The notes beneath the pieces are model-generated. The model ran no database searches, was not told where the DNA came from, and saw only the letters and a program-made list of their open reading frames with translations. The position numbers were made by a program, and so were the translations under genes. Shown piece after piece: positions 21,030 through 34,000 of a DNA stretch of 64,000 nucleotides. This DNA is from Sarcophilus harrisii (Eukaryota; Chordata; Mammalia; Dasyuromorphia; Dasyuridae): NCBI RefSeq assembly GCF_902635505.1, contig NC_045430.1:28787564-28851563 (forward strand). Direction: 5' to 3'. Positions within the stretch are counted from its first letter, which is position 1. Every line of letters starts with the position of its first letter.

Positions 21030-22232
21030 AGTATGGCAGAAACTAGGCATTGACCCACACCCAATACCCTATAAAGATAAGGTCAAATTTTTGATGTAGA
21101 CATAGTGATATTAAAAAACAAATTAGAAGAACAAAATATAGTTTACCTCTCAGATCTGTGGAGAAGGAATGAATTTGTGGCCAAAGAAGAAATGGAAATC
21201 ATTATCGAACAAAAAAAAGATAATTTTTATTACGTTAAATTGAAAACATTTTTACATTCAAAGGTTCTGAAAAAGGCCCCATTTCTAAAATTATATAGAG
21301 AGAATTGACTCAAATTTATAATTCAAGCCACTCTCCAACTGATAAATGGTCAAAGAATATGAACAGAAAATTTTCAGATGAAGAAATGGAAGCTATTTCT
21401 AGTTATATGCAAAGGTGCCCGAAATCACTTTTTATCAGAGAAATGCAAACTAAGATACAATTTGGAACTATGCCCAAAGAGTTATCAAACTGTGCATAAC
21501 CTTTGATCCAGCAGTGTTACTCCTGGGCTTATATCCCAAGGAGCCCTTAAAGGAGGGAAAGGGACCCACATGTGCAAAAATGTTTGTGGCAGCCCTCTTT
21601 GTAGTGACAAGAAATTGGAAACTTAGTGGCTGCCCATCAGTTGGAGAATGGCTGAATAAATTATGGTATATGAATGTTATGGAATATTATTGTTCTATAA
21701 GAAATGATCAGCAGGATGATTTCAGAGAGGCCTGGAGAGACTTACATGAATTGATGTTAAGTGACGTGAGCAGAATCAGGAGATCGTGGTACACAGCAAC
21801 AGCAAGATTATATGATGATCAATTCTGATGGACATGGCACTTCTCAACAATGAGACGATTCAGACCAGTTTCAATGACCTTGTGATGAAGAGAGTCATCT
21901 ACTCAGAGAAAGAGGACTATGGGAACTGAGTGTGGACCACAATATAACATTTTCACTTTTTGTTGTTTGCTTGCATTTTTTTTTCTTTCTCATTTTTTTC
22001 CCTTTTTGATTTGATTTTTCTTGTGCAGCAAGATAATTGTATAAATATATATGCATATATTGGACTAACATATATTTTTACCAAGTTTAACATATATTCG
22101 ATTACTTGCTATCTAGGGAAGGGGTGGGGATAAGGGGGGGGGGGAATTGGAACACAAGGTTTTGCAAAAGTTCATGTTGAAAAATTATCCATGCATATCT
22201 TTTAAAAACTAAAAAGCTTTAATTAAAAAATA
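21030..22232 (+). mobile_element. L1 LINE with internal ORF2 deletion
   Basis: ORF2-derived blocks appear in order: 'gcagaaactaggcattgacc' (LGIDPH), EEQNIVYLSDLWRRNEFVAK, KAPFLKLYREN, PTDKWSKNMNRKFSDEEMEA, IREMQTK, then directly FGTMPKELSNCA, LLLGLYPKE, MFVAALFVVTRNWK and the C-terminal RLYDDQF stop. The Cys-His motif that should lie between IREMQ and PKELS is absent, so roughly 200 bp is missing near 21455-21465. A shorter loss lies around 21250 (KTFLHSKV). The 3' UTR and a short A tail end near 22232. Flanking 'aaaatagtctagta' and 'aaaatatactctagta' may be a decayed target-site duplication. Confidence 0.88.
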
Positions 22233-22269
22233 TACTCTAGTAATTTACAATCATAACAATAATAATGAT

Positions 22270-22512
22270 AACAGCAGCATATATATAGACTACCTACTTA
22301 TATGCTAAGCGCTCTACAAATAATTATCTCAGTTGATCCTCACAACAACTCTGGGAAATTGATATAATTATCATCCCCATTTTCTAGTTGAGGAAACTGA
22401 AGCATATGGAGGGGAAGTGACTGACCCAGGTCACACATGTCAGAGAACAGATTTGAATTCAGAGCTTTGGGACTCCAGGCCCAGTGCTCTTTTGCACTGT
22501 GGCACCCTCTGA
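22270..22512 (+). mobile_element. MIR SINE
   Basis: 'tatgctaagcgctctacaaa', 'gttgatcctcacaacaactc', 'gttgaggaaactgaagcata' and 'gcccagtgctcttttgcact' give a near full-length MIR-type element. Confidence 0.8.
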
Positions 22513-22964
22513 TAGCCTTCACCATACAGAACACTGTCCAGATGAGGGAAAGAAAATACCCAGACTCTACGATAAATAAGGGACTGAGTCAACTTAACTT
22601 TTCTGGCCCTTTTCCCTTATGTATAAAAGGGCATCGCCCTTACCAAGCAACAAGGATGTAAGACTCTAGATAAATGTGCACCAAGTTAACAGCAGGTTTC
22701 CATTCAATATCTATGCACCCACTGGGCATTTAAAACATCATGCAGATTTGGAAGACTGTGACTAAAATATTTTTGCAATGTGTAGTAATATACAATATGC
22801 TAATTTTTAAGTTTTCCTTACCTGTCTGAAAGATTACTTTAGTAAAATATTGCAGCAGGTAGTAAAACCATTTTTGTGGCTAAAAGTCACTGTATTAACA
22901 TCCTTTTTGTTCTTTAATATTTAAAAATCATACTGAGAAAACGAACAATACTGTATTCCTTAAT

Positions 22965-24958
22965 TTTATTTATAGTTATTAGTACAATTTACATTTATTA
23001 AATATTTGTCACTTAAAATTTCATCTGTCATATCGTTAAACTATTGCTCACTAGTTATGTTCATGTTATTTTTTTGGGTGCCTTTCATTTTCATCTCAGT
23101 TTTAAAAAAATCTAAAAGGAAACTACCTATCAGATATATATAATTTACAATCTTTGGAACAAAGAAGTGATGCAATTACAAATCTCATTTATACTGATGA
23201 TATTGTAGTTTGAACAGCCTAGAAATCCATCTATACCAATGTTAAAAATATATGCATTTGTTTGGCATTGAACACTGCCAAAGATTTCTGCTGCAAAGTC
23301 AGTAAAAAAAAAAAAAAAAAAAAAACTCTACACACATATAAACTGCTGAAAAATGATACAGAAATAATTTTAAAAATAAACCCTTTTATATTTGGAGTAA
23401 AATATAGAAAACTTTACTGCAAATTTGTATATTCATTATATGTATGACTTCATTCTAGTTATTTGAATTTTTCTTATTTAGAAAATTGATATTTTCAATG
23501 TTATGATTTTATAATTTGTACTTGTCATTATACTTCAAATGCAACTTAAACATTAATAAAAACCTGAATCATTTGGGCATGTAATCAAATAGTTCTAAGG
23601 TACTTCTAAAAGTTATTTGATAGTAATATAAAACTTTTAGCAGCTACCAGACAAGCTGAATAATACTGTATTTCTTTTAACTTCCTCCCATGCTGTTTGT
23701 CATCACTTAGTTCTTCTGAAATTATTTAATGAAGAGTAGTCTTTAAGTGCCTCTGCATGGGTGTATATATGTGTCGTGCCCATGCGGGCATAAGTGTGGG
23801 TGTGTCTGTCTGTGTGTTTCACCAAAAGGATGTACATTTGAATGTAATCAAAGAAAGAACAAATAAAGAAATGAGAACTCTATATTTTGTTAAATTTTTT
23901 CATAGATTTAGTGTTTCCTGAATAAGAAACACTGTGTTGCCTTTTCTTTAGTCTAACTAAAATTTCATCTTGTACAAAAATATATTGAGAATTTTTTAGT
24001 TTGTCTCATCCTTAGAGTAAATTAGGTTGTTTCAGTAGAATGTAAACTCCTTGAGGACAGGCAGAAGCTATTATTTCCAATTGCCTTTTGTGTCACTTGC
24101 AAACTAGCACAGTACCCAGTACACATTCAGTGTTTAATAAAGTCTCGCCTACTGTTGTTACAAAGACATCTAAGTAGTAGTCACCAATGAAGTCTCCACT
24201 GATTACAGGTCTAATCATGTTCACTGAACCTTCATAAAATAATTCAGCACATTAACTCCTGTGATGCCAATAAAGAAAGGAAGATTTTATAAAACTCTCA
24301 AATAGCTCATTTATCGAAGTAACTTGACCTATAAAAACCAATAGCAGAAGTTATTAAGTACAACACTCTTACAATAAATGCAATAGTTTTAATATGAAAT
24401 CCCAAAATTTTAATTTTTCACAACAGAGAGAATAATAAATAATGGTCATGTTCTGCTTTGGCCTAGTAATGAACTAATCACTAATCAATTCTGTATTTTA
24501 TAAACTAATCGCTTAACAATTTCAACTGTCATATTAAAACGAATTTTAGAAAAAGCAGGACATCCCAAATGTCTAAGTTTGAGCAGACAAAAAATTAGAA
24601 GGCAATTTGTTAATCAAAAATAGAACTGTGAGAAACCTACATAAAATATCATTTTCTGCAAATTTTTTTTCTTATGAAAAGAGGCACTTAGTGTATACAA
24701 TTGAAGTTTCAGTGGAATAAACATCCTATGAACTTTCCTATTTTGCAAAAGGCATTTTTTACAGTTTCATCACAAAAATACAATTTTTTTAGAGCAGTCA
24801 ATTGAAATATAGTGGTGATCGACAATCTACAGTTTAAGTAAAAAAAAAAAAAAAGACTCACAACTCTTCAGAAATCATGAAAACAATACTGAGTCAGAAT
24901 ATTTCTGTGCTGCCAAGGCCATTCCAAATGACAAAACCAACATTTCCAAGTATAGCTT
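22965..24958 (-). other. NEDD1: putative NEDD1 3' UTR and downstream region
   Basis: DNA directly following the NEDD1 stop codon in the transcript sense. Candidate polyadenylation signals read on the minus strand are ATTAAA at 24393-24388 and 24414-24409, and AATAAA at 22970-22965 and 22999-22994. Which is used cannot be decided by eye. An L2 3' tail lies on the plus strand at about 24030-24155 and would fall inside the longer UTR options. The true 3' end is therefore uncertain. Confidence 0.3.
24030..24155 (+). mobile_element. L2 3' end
   Basis: 'agtagaatgtaaactccttg', 'aggacaggcagaagctatta' and 'cattcagtgtttaataaagt' form the standard L2 terminus, antisense to NEDD1. Confidence 0.65.
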
Positions 24959-25063
24959 TTAAAAATTGGTCCGAAGTTTTTTGTTCTCTTCTCGTAGTCT
25001 TTCAATTTCAGCTACTAAACTTTCATTGACTGAGTACCTTTCAAGTAAGGAATGCATTTCATT
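24959..25063 (-). CDS. NEDD1: NEDD1 last coding exon
   Basis: Encodes NEMHSLLERYSVNESLVAEI, followed by ERLREENKKLRTNF and TAA (stop at 24961-24959). This is the C-terminal coiled coil, with leucine/isoleucine heptads and an E/K/R-rich end. The acceptor is TCTAG before AATGAAATG, phase 0. It follows a 471 bp intron. Confidence 0.97.
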   Translation of the reverse strand, partial: NEMHSLLERYSVNESLVAEIERLREENKKLRTNF

Positions 25064-28000
25064 CTAGAGGGGAACAAAATCAATAGTGAAAATTGATTTG
25101 ATAATCTGCACTTTGAGTTGATAATTTTTCCTATCATGATTCCCTTTCTTTCAAATGGATAACATGAGTTCTTCTGTATTCAAGTTATCCTTTGTACATT
25201 GCGTTAAAAGAAATGCAATTGAAACTGTTGAGTTTCCTATAAATTTAGGAGCTTTTAAGGCATATTCTTCTAAAAGGATGAATGTGTAAAAACAAGAAAA
25301 ACAAAACAAAACAACAAACATTTAACTATGTTCGCATATTCATTTCTTTAAACAATTCAAAAAATGTAACTGGTCAATTTAAAAATCAGTTATTTAATCT
25401 CCCATTACTCCTTAGATAATTGAGCAACTAGATCGAACAGTTAAGTAAAAAATAATTGTAGATTCCCTTTTGATAGACTTGTTAACTTTCCAGCTTCTCA
25501 GAGTACATTTTTATACAACATTTGCAGTACATACCAATTGCATATGGAACTGTTTAATCATCTCCACTTGCAAATTTACAATGTCACGATGACATGCTTC
25601 CCTAGGAGAACAAGAAGAACATAACACAGGAAAGTCAATTCATTATATCTTAAAAAGTTATCTACCAACCAACTTCTTGTCTTCATGCCATTTTTAATGG
25701 TACCCACTTTAGTTCAAAGCCATTTCAGTATATTGATTCCTACAGGATTGTCAACAAGCTGGGTCAAAAAAATATGTATGATCTCTGCTGTAAATGGGGA
25801 GTGGGAGTAATTAGTAGAAGAAATTTTTTTGGAAGTATTCTACAAAGCAGAATTTAGACTTCTCTGTAATGGAGTTAAGTTGTTTGTCCTTATATTACTG
25901 TTCTGTAAGAAATGACCAACAGGATGATTTCAGAAAGGCCTGGAGAGACTTACACGAACTGATGCTGAGTGAAATGAGCAGGACTAGGAGATCATTATAT
26001 ACTTCAACAACAATACTATATGATGACCAGTTCTGATGGACCAGGCCATCCTCAGCAACGAGATCAACCAAATCATTTCTAATGGAGCAGTAATGAACTG
26101 AACTAGCTATGCCCAGAAAAAGAACTCTGGGAGATGACTAAAAACCATTACATTGAATTCCCAATCCCTATATTTATGCACACCTGCATTTTTGATTTCC
26201 TTCACAAGCTAATTGTACAATATTTCAGAGTCTGATTCTTTTTGTACAGCAAAATAATGTTTTGGTCATGTATACTTATTGTGTATCTAAGTTATATTTT
26301 AATATATTTAACCATCTACTGGTCATCGCCATCTAGGGGAGGGGGTGGGGGGGTAAGAGGTGAAAAATTGGAACAAGAGGTTTGGTAATTGTTAATGCTG
26401 TAAAGTTACCCATGTATATATCCTGTAAATAAAAGGCTATTAAATTAAAAAAAAAAAAAAAAGTTGTTTGTCCTTTATTCTCAAAGAGGACCAAAATGAT
26501 AAATTCTATACATGCCTAACTAACTACAGACCAAGTGGCCCATGTTCAGATAATAAACAGGAACTCATCTAATTTGGCCTGTTTATCACTACATTTTAGA
26601 GACACATTTCATATGGATTCATTTAACAAATACTTGTAGAGTATCTATTAAATACAAGGCAATGTATGGAAGTACTAAGCTAAGCCAATACAAATAAGAG
26701 GCTCTAATCTCTACCTTCAAGAGGCTTGGTTGAAATCATGTGCATGTGCAGATGTATGTATGAATATATATCCATGTGAAAGAGAGGGGAGAGAAGAGAG
26801 AGAGACAAAGGAGGAGGAAGGGAGAGAGGGAGAGAGAGAGAAAGAGGGAGGGAGGTAGAGAGAGGGGGGGGGAGAGAGAAAGGGGGAGAGAGAGGGAGGG
26901 AAAGAAGGAGGGATGAAAGAGGGAGAGGGAGGGAGGGAGGGAGAGAGAGAGGGAGAAAGAGAGGTGAAGAGAAAGAGGTAGAGGGAGGGAGGGAAAAAGA
27001 GGGAGAGAGGGAAAGAGAGGGAGAGGGAAGGAGAAAGAGGGAGAGAGAGAGTTCTGACTTGCTCATCTGCTTTCTGTCTCTCATCTCAAAAGCCAGGCAT
27101 ATAGAGAAGAACCTGCCAAGAGTTAGCTGAAAACCACCCTTTCCGCTCTTACCACTAGAACCTCAGTAAAACATTTACATTTTACATTCCTCTCAGGGCA
27201 AAACCTCAAACTGCAACTTTCCCCTACAGATGCCAGCCTTCCCCACATCCCAAAACTTGCCTCTTCTGCCTACAACAAATTAACACCTAGCTCTAAGAAA
27301 TGGGAAGAGTAAATTGGTTCAAAAAATATTATGACTGCAGAGATACTTTTGTTGGGTAAAAATTAAAATAATTATTTTCAATTATACTTACTTATATTTA
27401 ATTTCCATGCAGCATACCAACAATAAATATCATTAAATGTGGGTCAGATTAACTACTTTAAATTATTGAATTTGAATAAGTTGAAATCTTCATAGTTTAT
27501 TTTTCAAATAACAGGGCTGCCCATTCACAATCATTAAAAAAGGTGAAAGCAGGAGGATAAAACTGAGGGAGGCTCAGGAAAATGGATTTCCATATCAAAT
27601 TAATTTGGTTAAATTATTTTGTGGGCAGAAGAATAAAAGAAAATGCCATCAACCAAACAACTGAAGACAACAACTATGATGGAATGAACTAAAAGTTGGA
27701 TATCTGCTAAGTATATTAAAAATATATAATCTACAACTGAGAAGTTGTCAAAGTTCATCCAAGCTAAGTCTCAATTATGTCAAGGGTTCTCAGATGTTCT
27801 AACTGCACAGATACATTCCCATCACCACTGTCCCTGGCACCTCATGATTTTAGAGAATGTCATGACAATCACTTGTCTTAAGAGCATCAGCTTCAGGAAA
27901 TCCAGGACTAGAGATGACCTCTAAGGGTCCTCCATTACCAATAAAATGTACCCAGTACAAAATGAATATCACTTTTCTCTTGCCCGAGGAGGGATGAGTA

Positions 28001-31000
28001 GCTGAGGGAGGGAAGGGAGAAGAATAAACATTTAGCTATCCATGCAAAGAAAAACATTACTATGAATAAGTTTTTTCTTTATAAAAAATTAATTATGACC
28101 AACAACTACGAATATTGTTAGCCTCAGAAATTTACATTCAAACAAAAACTAAACTGTAGGCTGACCAATCAATAAATATTTGGTGACACAAAGACAAGAA
28201 GTGGTTTTTGTCTCTCAGTATCTAAGCGCACACAATGCCAGGCACTCTTCATAAAGGCTTTTTGACTAACTATAAAATAGTCCCTGTCCTCAAAAAGCTT
28301 ACATCCTATCATGTGAGGAAAATGTATATATATATGAAATACATTCAAAATAAATATAAAGTCACATTTTTTTTAAGGAGGAGGGTAGGGAAAGCCATAC
28401 ATAGCAGCTAGGAGGAATCAGAAAATATTTCATGTAAAAGTACTCACTTACGTAGAGCTTTTAAGAAAAGAAGAAGTCTCCAAACAGTGATGGAGGCTTC
28501 CCTGGCCCCAGGGACAAAAATTACAAAATCAAGATAGCCTTTCCTATTTATCTAGCTCTCACAACTTCCTGGCTATTGAAATATCACCTACCCCCTCCTC
28601 TCCTCTGTGGAAACATTTAAAATCTATAGACCTTTCATCATTTTCCTTTAGGATGCTCACATATCCAGTATAAGCTTTCTTATTATGACTCTTAAAACAA
28701 TACATCTCAACAGACGACTACTAGAGCTCTACAAATACCTTGCCAATGTTAATCCATCATGAACTTTGAGAGCTGTTAAAAAGCTGTGTAAGATTAAAAA
28801 AAAAAAAAAAAAAAAGGCAACCAACTCATTAATTAAACAGTTTCAAATGCTAGAGAAAAGACATTGAGAAGGTTGTAGAACCACATCTAACAAATTACTT
28901 TCTAAACTTTCCAGTAGTATGAGAAAAAAAATGAAAATTAAATGCTTGGGAAAGAAAAATTAGGGACCCCACCAAATTACAAACACATGTGTACTATTCA
29001 CAGGATGCAAATCTCATAATTGTTTTTGAAAATGTATTTCTCTACTGTATAATAAATGGTATATTTGAGAGACAATCTACAAGTCTTATATTTAAGGAAC
29101 CTTGTATTATTTTTCCAATTTTGCCAACTTAATTTTGTTACAAAAACATCCAAACCAACAGCCTAACTGCCAAAATGCAGCGGCTAAGTAGTCCACTAGC
29201 TGTACTGAATGAATGAGCTTCTTACTGCATGATAATCAGTAAATGCAAAAAAGGCTGAGGTCAATGTGATAAACTACTCCATGTCTGCTAAAGTCTTACT
29301 GAAAAATCACATTCAAATTTTTCACTTCAGGACTCAAAGCAGAAACTTCAAAGTACTAGTCACTGCATTTTAATTATAATTTACTTGTGCAATTAACAAG
29401 AAAACAACAAGTCAAGAATAGGGAAAATAATTTTATTAGATAATACCTAAAGTCATCCAGTGTGTCCTGTATCATGTTCTGGATAAAATGGATTTGAACA
29501 GATGTCAGCGGTATATTTGATCTGTTGCTTCCAATGGTATCTGCTATTTTTTCTGAAAGTGAATTGGCAACTCCAGAAGTGACAGAAGATGTTAACTTTG
29601 GATCTAAAATAGACCAAAACACAATCAGATATTAAAAAATATATATATATTTGGCAAATACATACTTGAAAAACTAGAGAAAAAACTAAGTTTTATGACA
29701 TTTAGGAAGGAAAATGTTTCTAAAATAGATCCCAGGAACTTTCTATTATATTACTTCTAGCAGTCATTTATCTATATTTATAAATTGCCAACTGAATAAT
29801 GTGATAATACATGACAAGGGGATTTATCTTAAAATTTCTATGAACCATTTATCTATCTTACATCAAACAAACATAACAAGTTGGTTATAGTTCAGCCACA
29901 AGAGAATATATGTGTGTGAAGATAAGTAAATATAGCTAGGAGAAAAATGGGCTAAAATGCTTTTAAAATTATTAGACCAACACCCAGAAAGAGGATGAAT
30001 AAAAGTCAAAATACACAAGAACATCATATTTAGTCATAGTAAATAATTTATTGCTAAGGGACAACTGAATGTTTAGCTAACATTTTTCCTGACGTCTTTA
30101 AATGTGATTAAGTTATACATTTTTTGGTTCATGGATTTAAATGTCAAAATTTCCCCTTCTCAGAAAACTATATTACAGATAAATATGTGGAATGGTTCTA
30201 AGAATCATTCCATAAATTGTTGTAAAGCCATCTAATAAGCCATCTAATCATAAACAACATCTGGTAGCTAAAATTCTTATAGCTAAATCCTTCTAAGGAT
30301 TCAAGTCAGATTCATGTTATATATGACACACACTGTAGCATCCTGGGCTGGAACTGACCTTTGACATGATCTAATCAAACTCTTATCCACACAAGAATCT
30401 TCTCTGTGACAAATAATAGGTGATCAGCAATAATAGGTGATTTCATAAAGCAGCTTAATCCATTTTAAATAGTCCTAATTTTTAGAGAAGTTTTTGTTTA
30501 TTTACTGAGTTCAATTTACCTCCCTAAAATTATTGGTTCTTGAGCCATAAAAAGTAAATTTTACTTTTTAAACAACTTAATAAGTCAGTCAACCACATTT
30601 ATCAGCTATTCCTATGTTTTCAGACTACTATTACTGCACTCCAAGTTTTCCCTTTTCTAGACTCAATGTTTCCACTTCAAAAATTCATCTGAATGGGAAG
30701 TCCATCTATAACATCTCCAATGACTAACAAATCAACCCCTACTTGAAAACCTTGAGTGAAGAGAAATCCAATCAATACCTCTTTTTCTGTTTGAGTTTGG
30801 CTATTGCCAATTGTTAGAAAGTTTAACTCTATCATCAAAAAACTCTTCAATTCCTATACATTATCAGTTTTGCCTTCTGTCAAACAATAAACAGAACCTT
30901 TTCCACAGGACAACCCTTTAATTACTTGAAGGCATTTTTCATTTCCTCTCTTAACTTGGAGCACCGAAAGTGTAACATTACCAAACCATTCTATTGATCC

Positions 31001-34000
31001 TTTTGTGACATGATTGCTACCTCTCACCATCCTAGAAGCACATCTCTAAACTTATCAATGTCCTTTCCTAAAATGTGGCACTTAGAATGGTACACAATGC
31101 TCCCGATGTGTTCTGACCTTGTAAGAAAAAAGAATTATCCTGCCCTTCATTGTGGCCACCATGCCATTTAAGAAGTTGCCAAACCATGTGCTGTCATACA
31201 TTGAGATTACAATCCAATAAACATCCTAATTTGCTTCTACACAAACTGGTTCATAGCAATACCTCCCACTTGTACAGGAAATTCTTCAATTCCAAGGGAA
31301 AGACTTATCCCTAATAAATTTCATTAGAGTACATTGTTAAGTTCTTTTTGGAACCTGAATATCTCACACATTTTAATGATCCCTCCCCTCCTTGAATTGT
31401 GTTATCTGCAAATCTGCTATTTCTGACAGTTTTCAAGTTCCCCATAAAAATGCTGACCAGTATAGGGTCAGGACAGGTCCTTAGAGCATTCTGCTAGAGA
31501 CCTGCCTGCAGGCCAAAAGCCTAATAATGACTACTGTGGGGTTGGTAATTCTATACTGTTGAGAATACTATACTGTTGTCTGGTCTATATTTTTTCACAT
31601 TATTCTCAAGGATGGCATTGGAGAATATCAAATGGTTACCTGAAAGATAGGTGTACCCAAGTTACAGTATTTCTCTGATCTATTAGACGAGTAATACTAT
31701 CAAGAGAGGAAATGACATTATTCTGGTATGGCCTTAATGAAGAATTGTGGGATTTTAGGAATTAAAAAAAAAACTTTCCTTTATAAATGTTTCAGTCAAA
31801 ATCGGGGTGCTTAATCTTTTGTGTCATGGACACATCCACTAGGATGCTTGGGGTATAATGGTTATCAGCTCTTGCAGCAGGAAAATTTGTTCCTGGCTTA
31901 ACGAGTCTAAGCTCTGGCCTCTGTGGAAAGAGCTTGCCAATCTATTCCTTAAGGTCCAAGGGTTGGCTGTTGGGGTTTTTTCATCCCTTGCTTGCCCATG
32001 CCATTCTTTCACCTTCATAGGACTACAGATCAAGAACTAGAAGGGACCACGGAAAACCCTTAGTGCAATTCTCTGATTTTATGATCAACGTTCCCAAGGC
32101 TCAGGATTGTGAAGCATCTCGCTCAAAGTCTCATGGGACTAAGTGTCAAAGTACGATCTGAATTCAGGTGCTGATGCCAGACCCCTGTTCTTCCCACTGC
32201 CCCACATCATTCCCTCCCAGCCTCTCACAGCCTTGAATCCCCAGAGTCTGTTTCTTCTGTCTTCCCTTAAATAATTTCTCCCACTGATGTTACAACTGGT
32301 CACTAATGTGCCCAAAGATGGCTTTGAGCAAACACTACTTCCCTCTGTAACCTTCACAAACCATTCATTTAGCAAAAAATCACTAAATAACTTATTTGGG
32401 ACCAAATACCTTCCTTGTTTCAACATTCTATTTCTCTGAGATAAATTTATATTAAGCAGCTATGTGCTCTTCTCATCCAGGCAAGCAGGCAGATCAATAG
32501 ATAAGGGGACATATAGAATCAGCTGAAATACTGACAGAAATTGAAATACTGTCTTATCCATTTACTAGGTGACCCTGGGCGAAGTCCCTCAGCCTCGATT
32601 TTCTCATGTGTAAAATGGGAATGATAAAGAGTCTCTGCCTCACAGGACTGTTATGAGAATCGCATGTGATAACTACAGCACTCCTCAAACATTGCTCACC
32701 CTGACGATGACCAGCATCCTGCCTGGCTTGGCCTCTGAGCCCCTCTCCCAGGGCTCTCTTGCTTGTCCCACTCTGTCCTCCTCCTGGAGAAGATAAATGA
32801 AAACTGGGGATGCCCAGCTTTGCCTCTTCTGTCATTTGTTAATATTTAGCCATTATTCCCAAAAGGGAACCTCTTCCTTCCTTGATCTGACTACCCTGAA
32901 AAGGCCCTTTTGGGGCCTTCGTGTCTTTCACAAGTGTTGGATCATTCCAGTCCTTGGCTTTCCCGAGCCTGTCCTTGCAGCCATGTTCCTCACTGCCTTC
33001 CTGTGTCCCTCTAAAATCTGAGTCCACAGGAGAATCCCCCATGCAGCCATGTCTCTTTGGAGTCTTGTCTTTTCTTACCCATTAGTCTCCTATTGGAATT
33101 TGATATTTTGATTGCATGGAACTTTTAATAATTTGATCATTAGCTATTTCTGATAATAAACCTTAAACCATCCATCCTTTTTTCTTTTGCAGTCACTGGT
33201 GGTGGTGATACCAATCACTTTTGCTGCTTTTCCTACAGTCTAAGGTACATGTCTCATGATGGCCAGCATTCCCTTCCATTCATGATTATAAACTCCAAGA
33301 TTACAAGAGTTACATAGTCAAGCTACATCTGAATCACATCTGGAAAAAGACTCAAGTGCATTGGAATCACCATACAGAAGTTGATTGCTGGAAAATGGAA
33401 TGAAATAATAGTCATATTTCCTGATTCATCAATAGTAATTTCTTTTCATATTCTTCCAAAAACTGAAAACAAAGTCCCCTTTGACATATGTACTAAACCT
33501 AAATACATACTTGTGAAATATTTAAATGTTTATTTTTTAAAAGAGAGAATATGAAAAAGCCTAACTACTATACATCCTACACCTCTTTTCCACACTCAGT
33601 GATCTTTATTTATTTATACTTTTAAAATTAAATTTCTAAAACTTTTGAATCTGTGTAAACATAAAAAAGACATCAATAAGCAGCTTTATGCACTTACTAG
33701 CTATGGTAGTTCCATTGATTGGGAATTCATGTGTCAAATGGCCTTGAATTTCTCTCTCTGGCCTTTCTGTTTTCTCAGGACTTCTTGCTGCATTGGGTGC
33801 TGGAGAGGTATTCAGATTTCCAGATTCAGCACCAGAGGAGATGAACTTGGCAAGCTTCAAATTTACAATAAAAATCAATTTTAGCAATATTATTTGTAGC
33901 ATCCAATTTTTAAAAAACATATACTAACCTTTTTAAAATTTATATTATTTTAACCTATATTAACAGATTTTTGTCTACTCTGGAGAAGTAGGAGAGAAGT

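Noticed and set aside
21514-21828. 104-codon frame as a host gene
   Set aside because: It is L1 ORF2 C-terminal sequence of a second, internally deleted L1.
26704-27084. 126-codon Ser/Leu/Pro-rich frame on the minus strand
   Set aside because: It translates a GA-rich tract within a NEDD1 intron.
29374-29622. 82-codon frame as an independent gene
   Set aside because: It is a NEDD1 exon plus intronic read-through on both sides.
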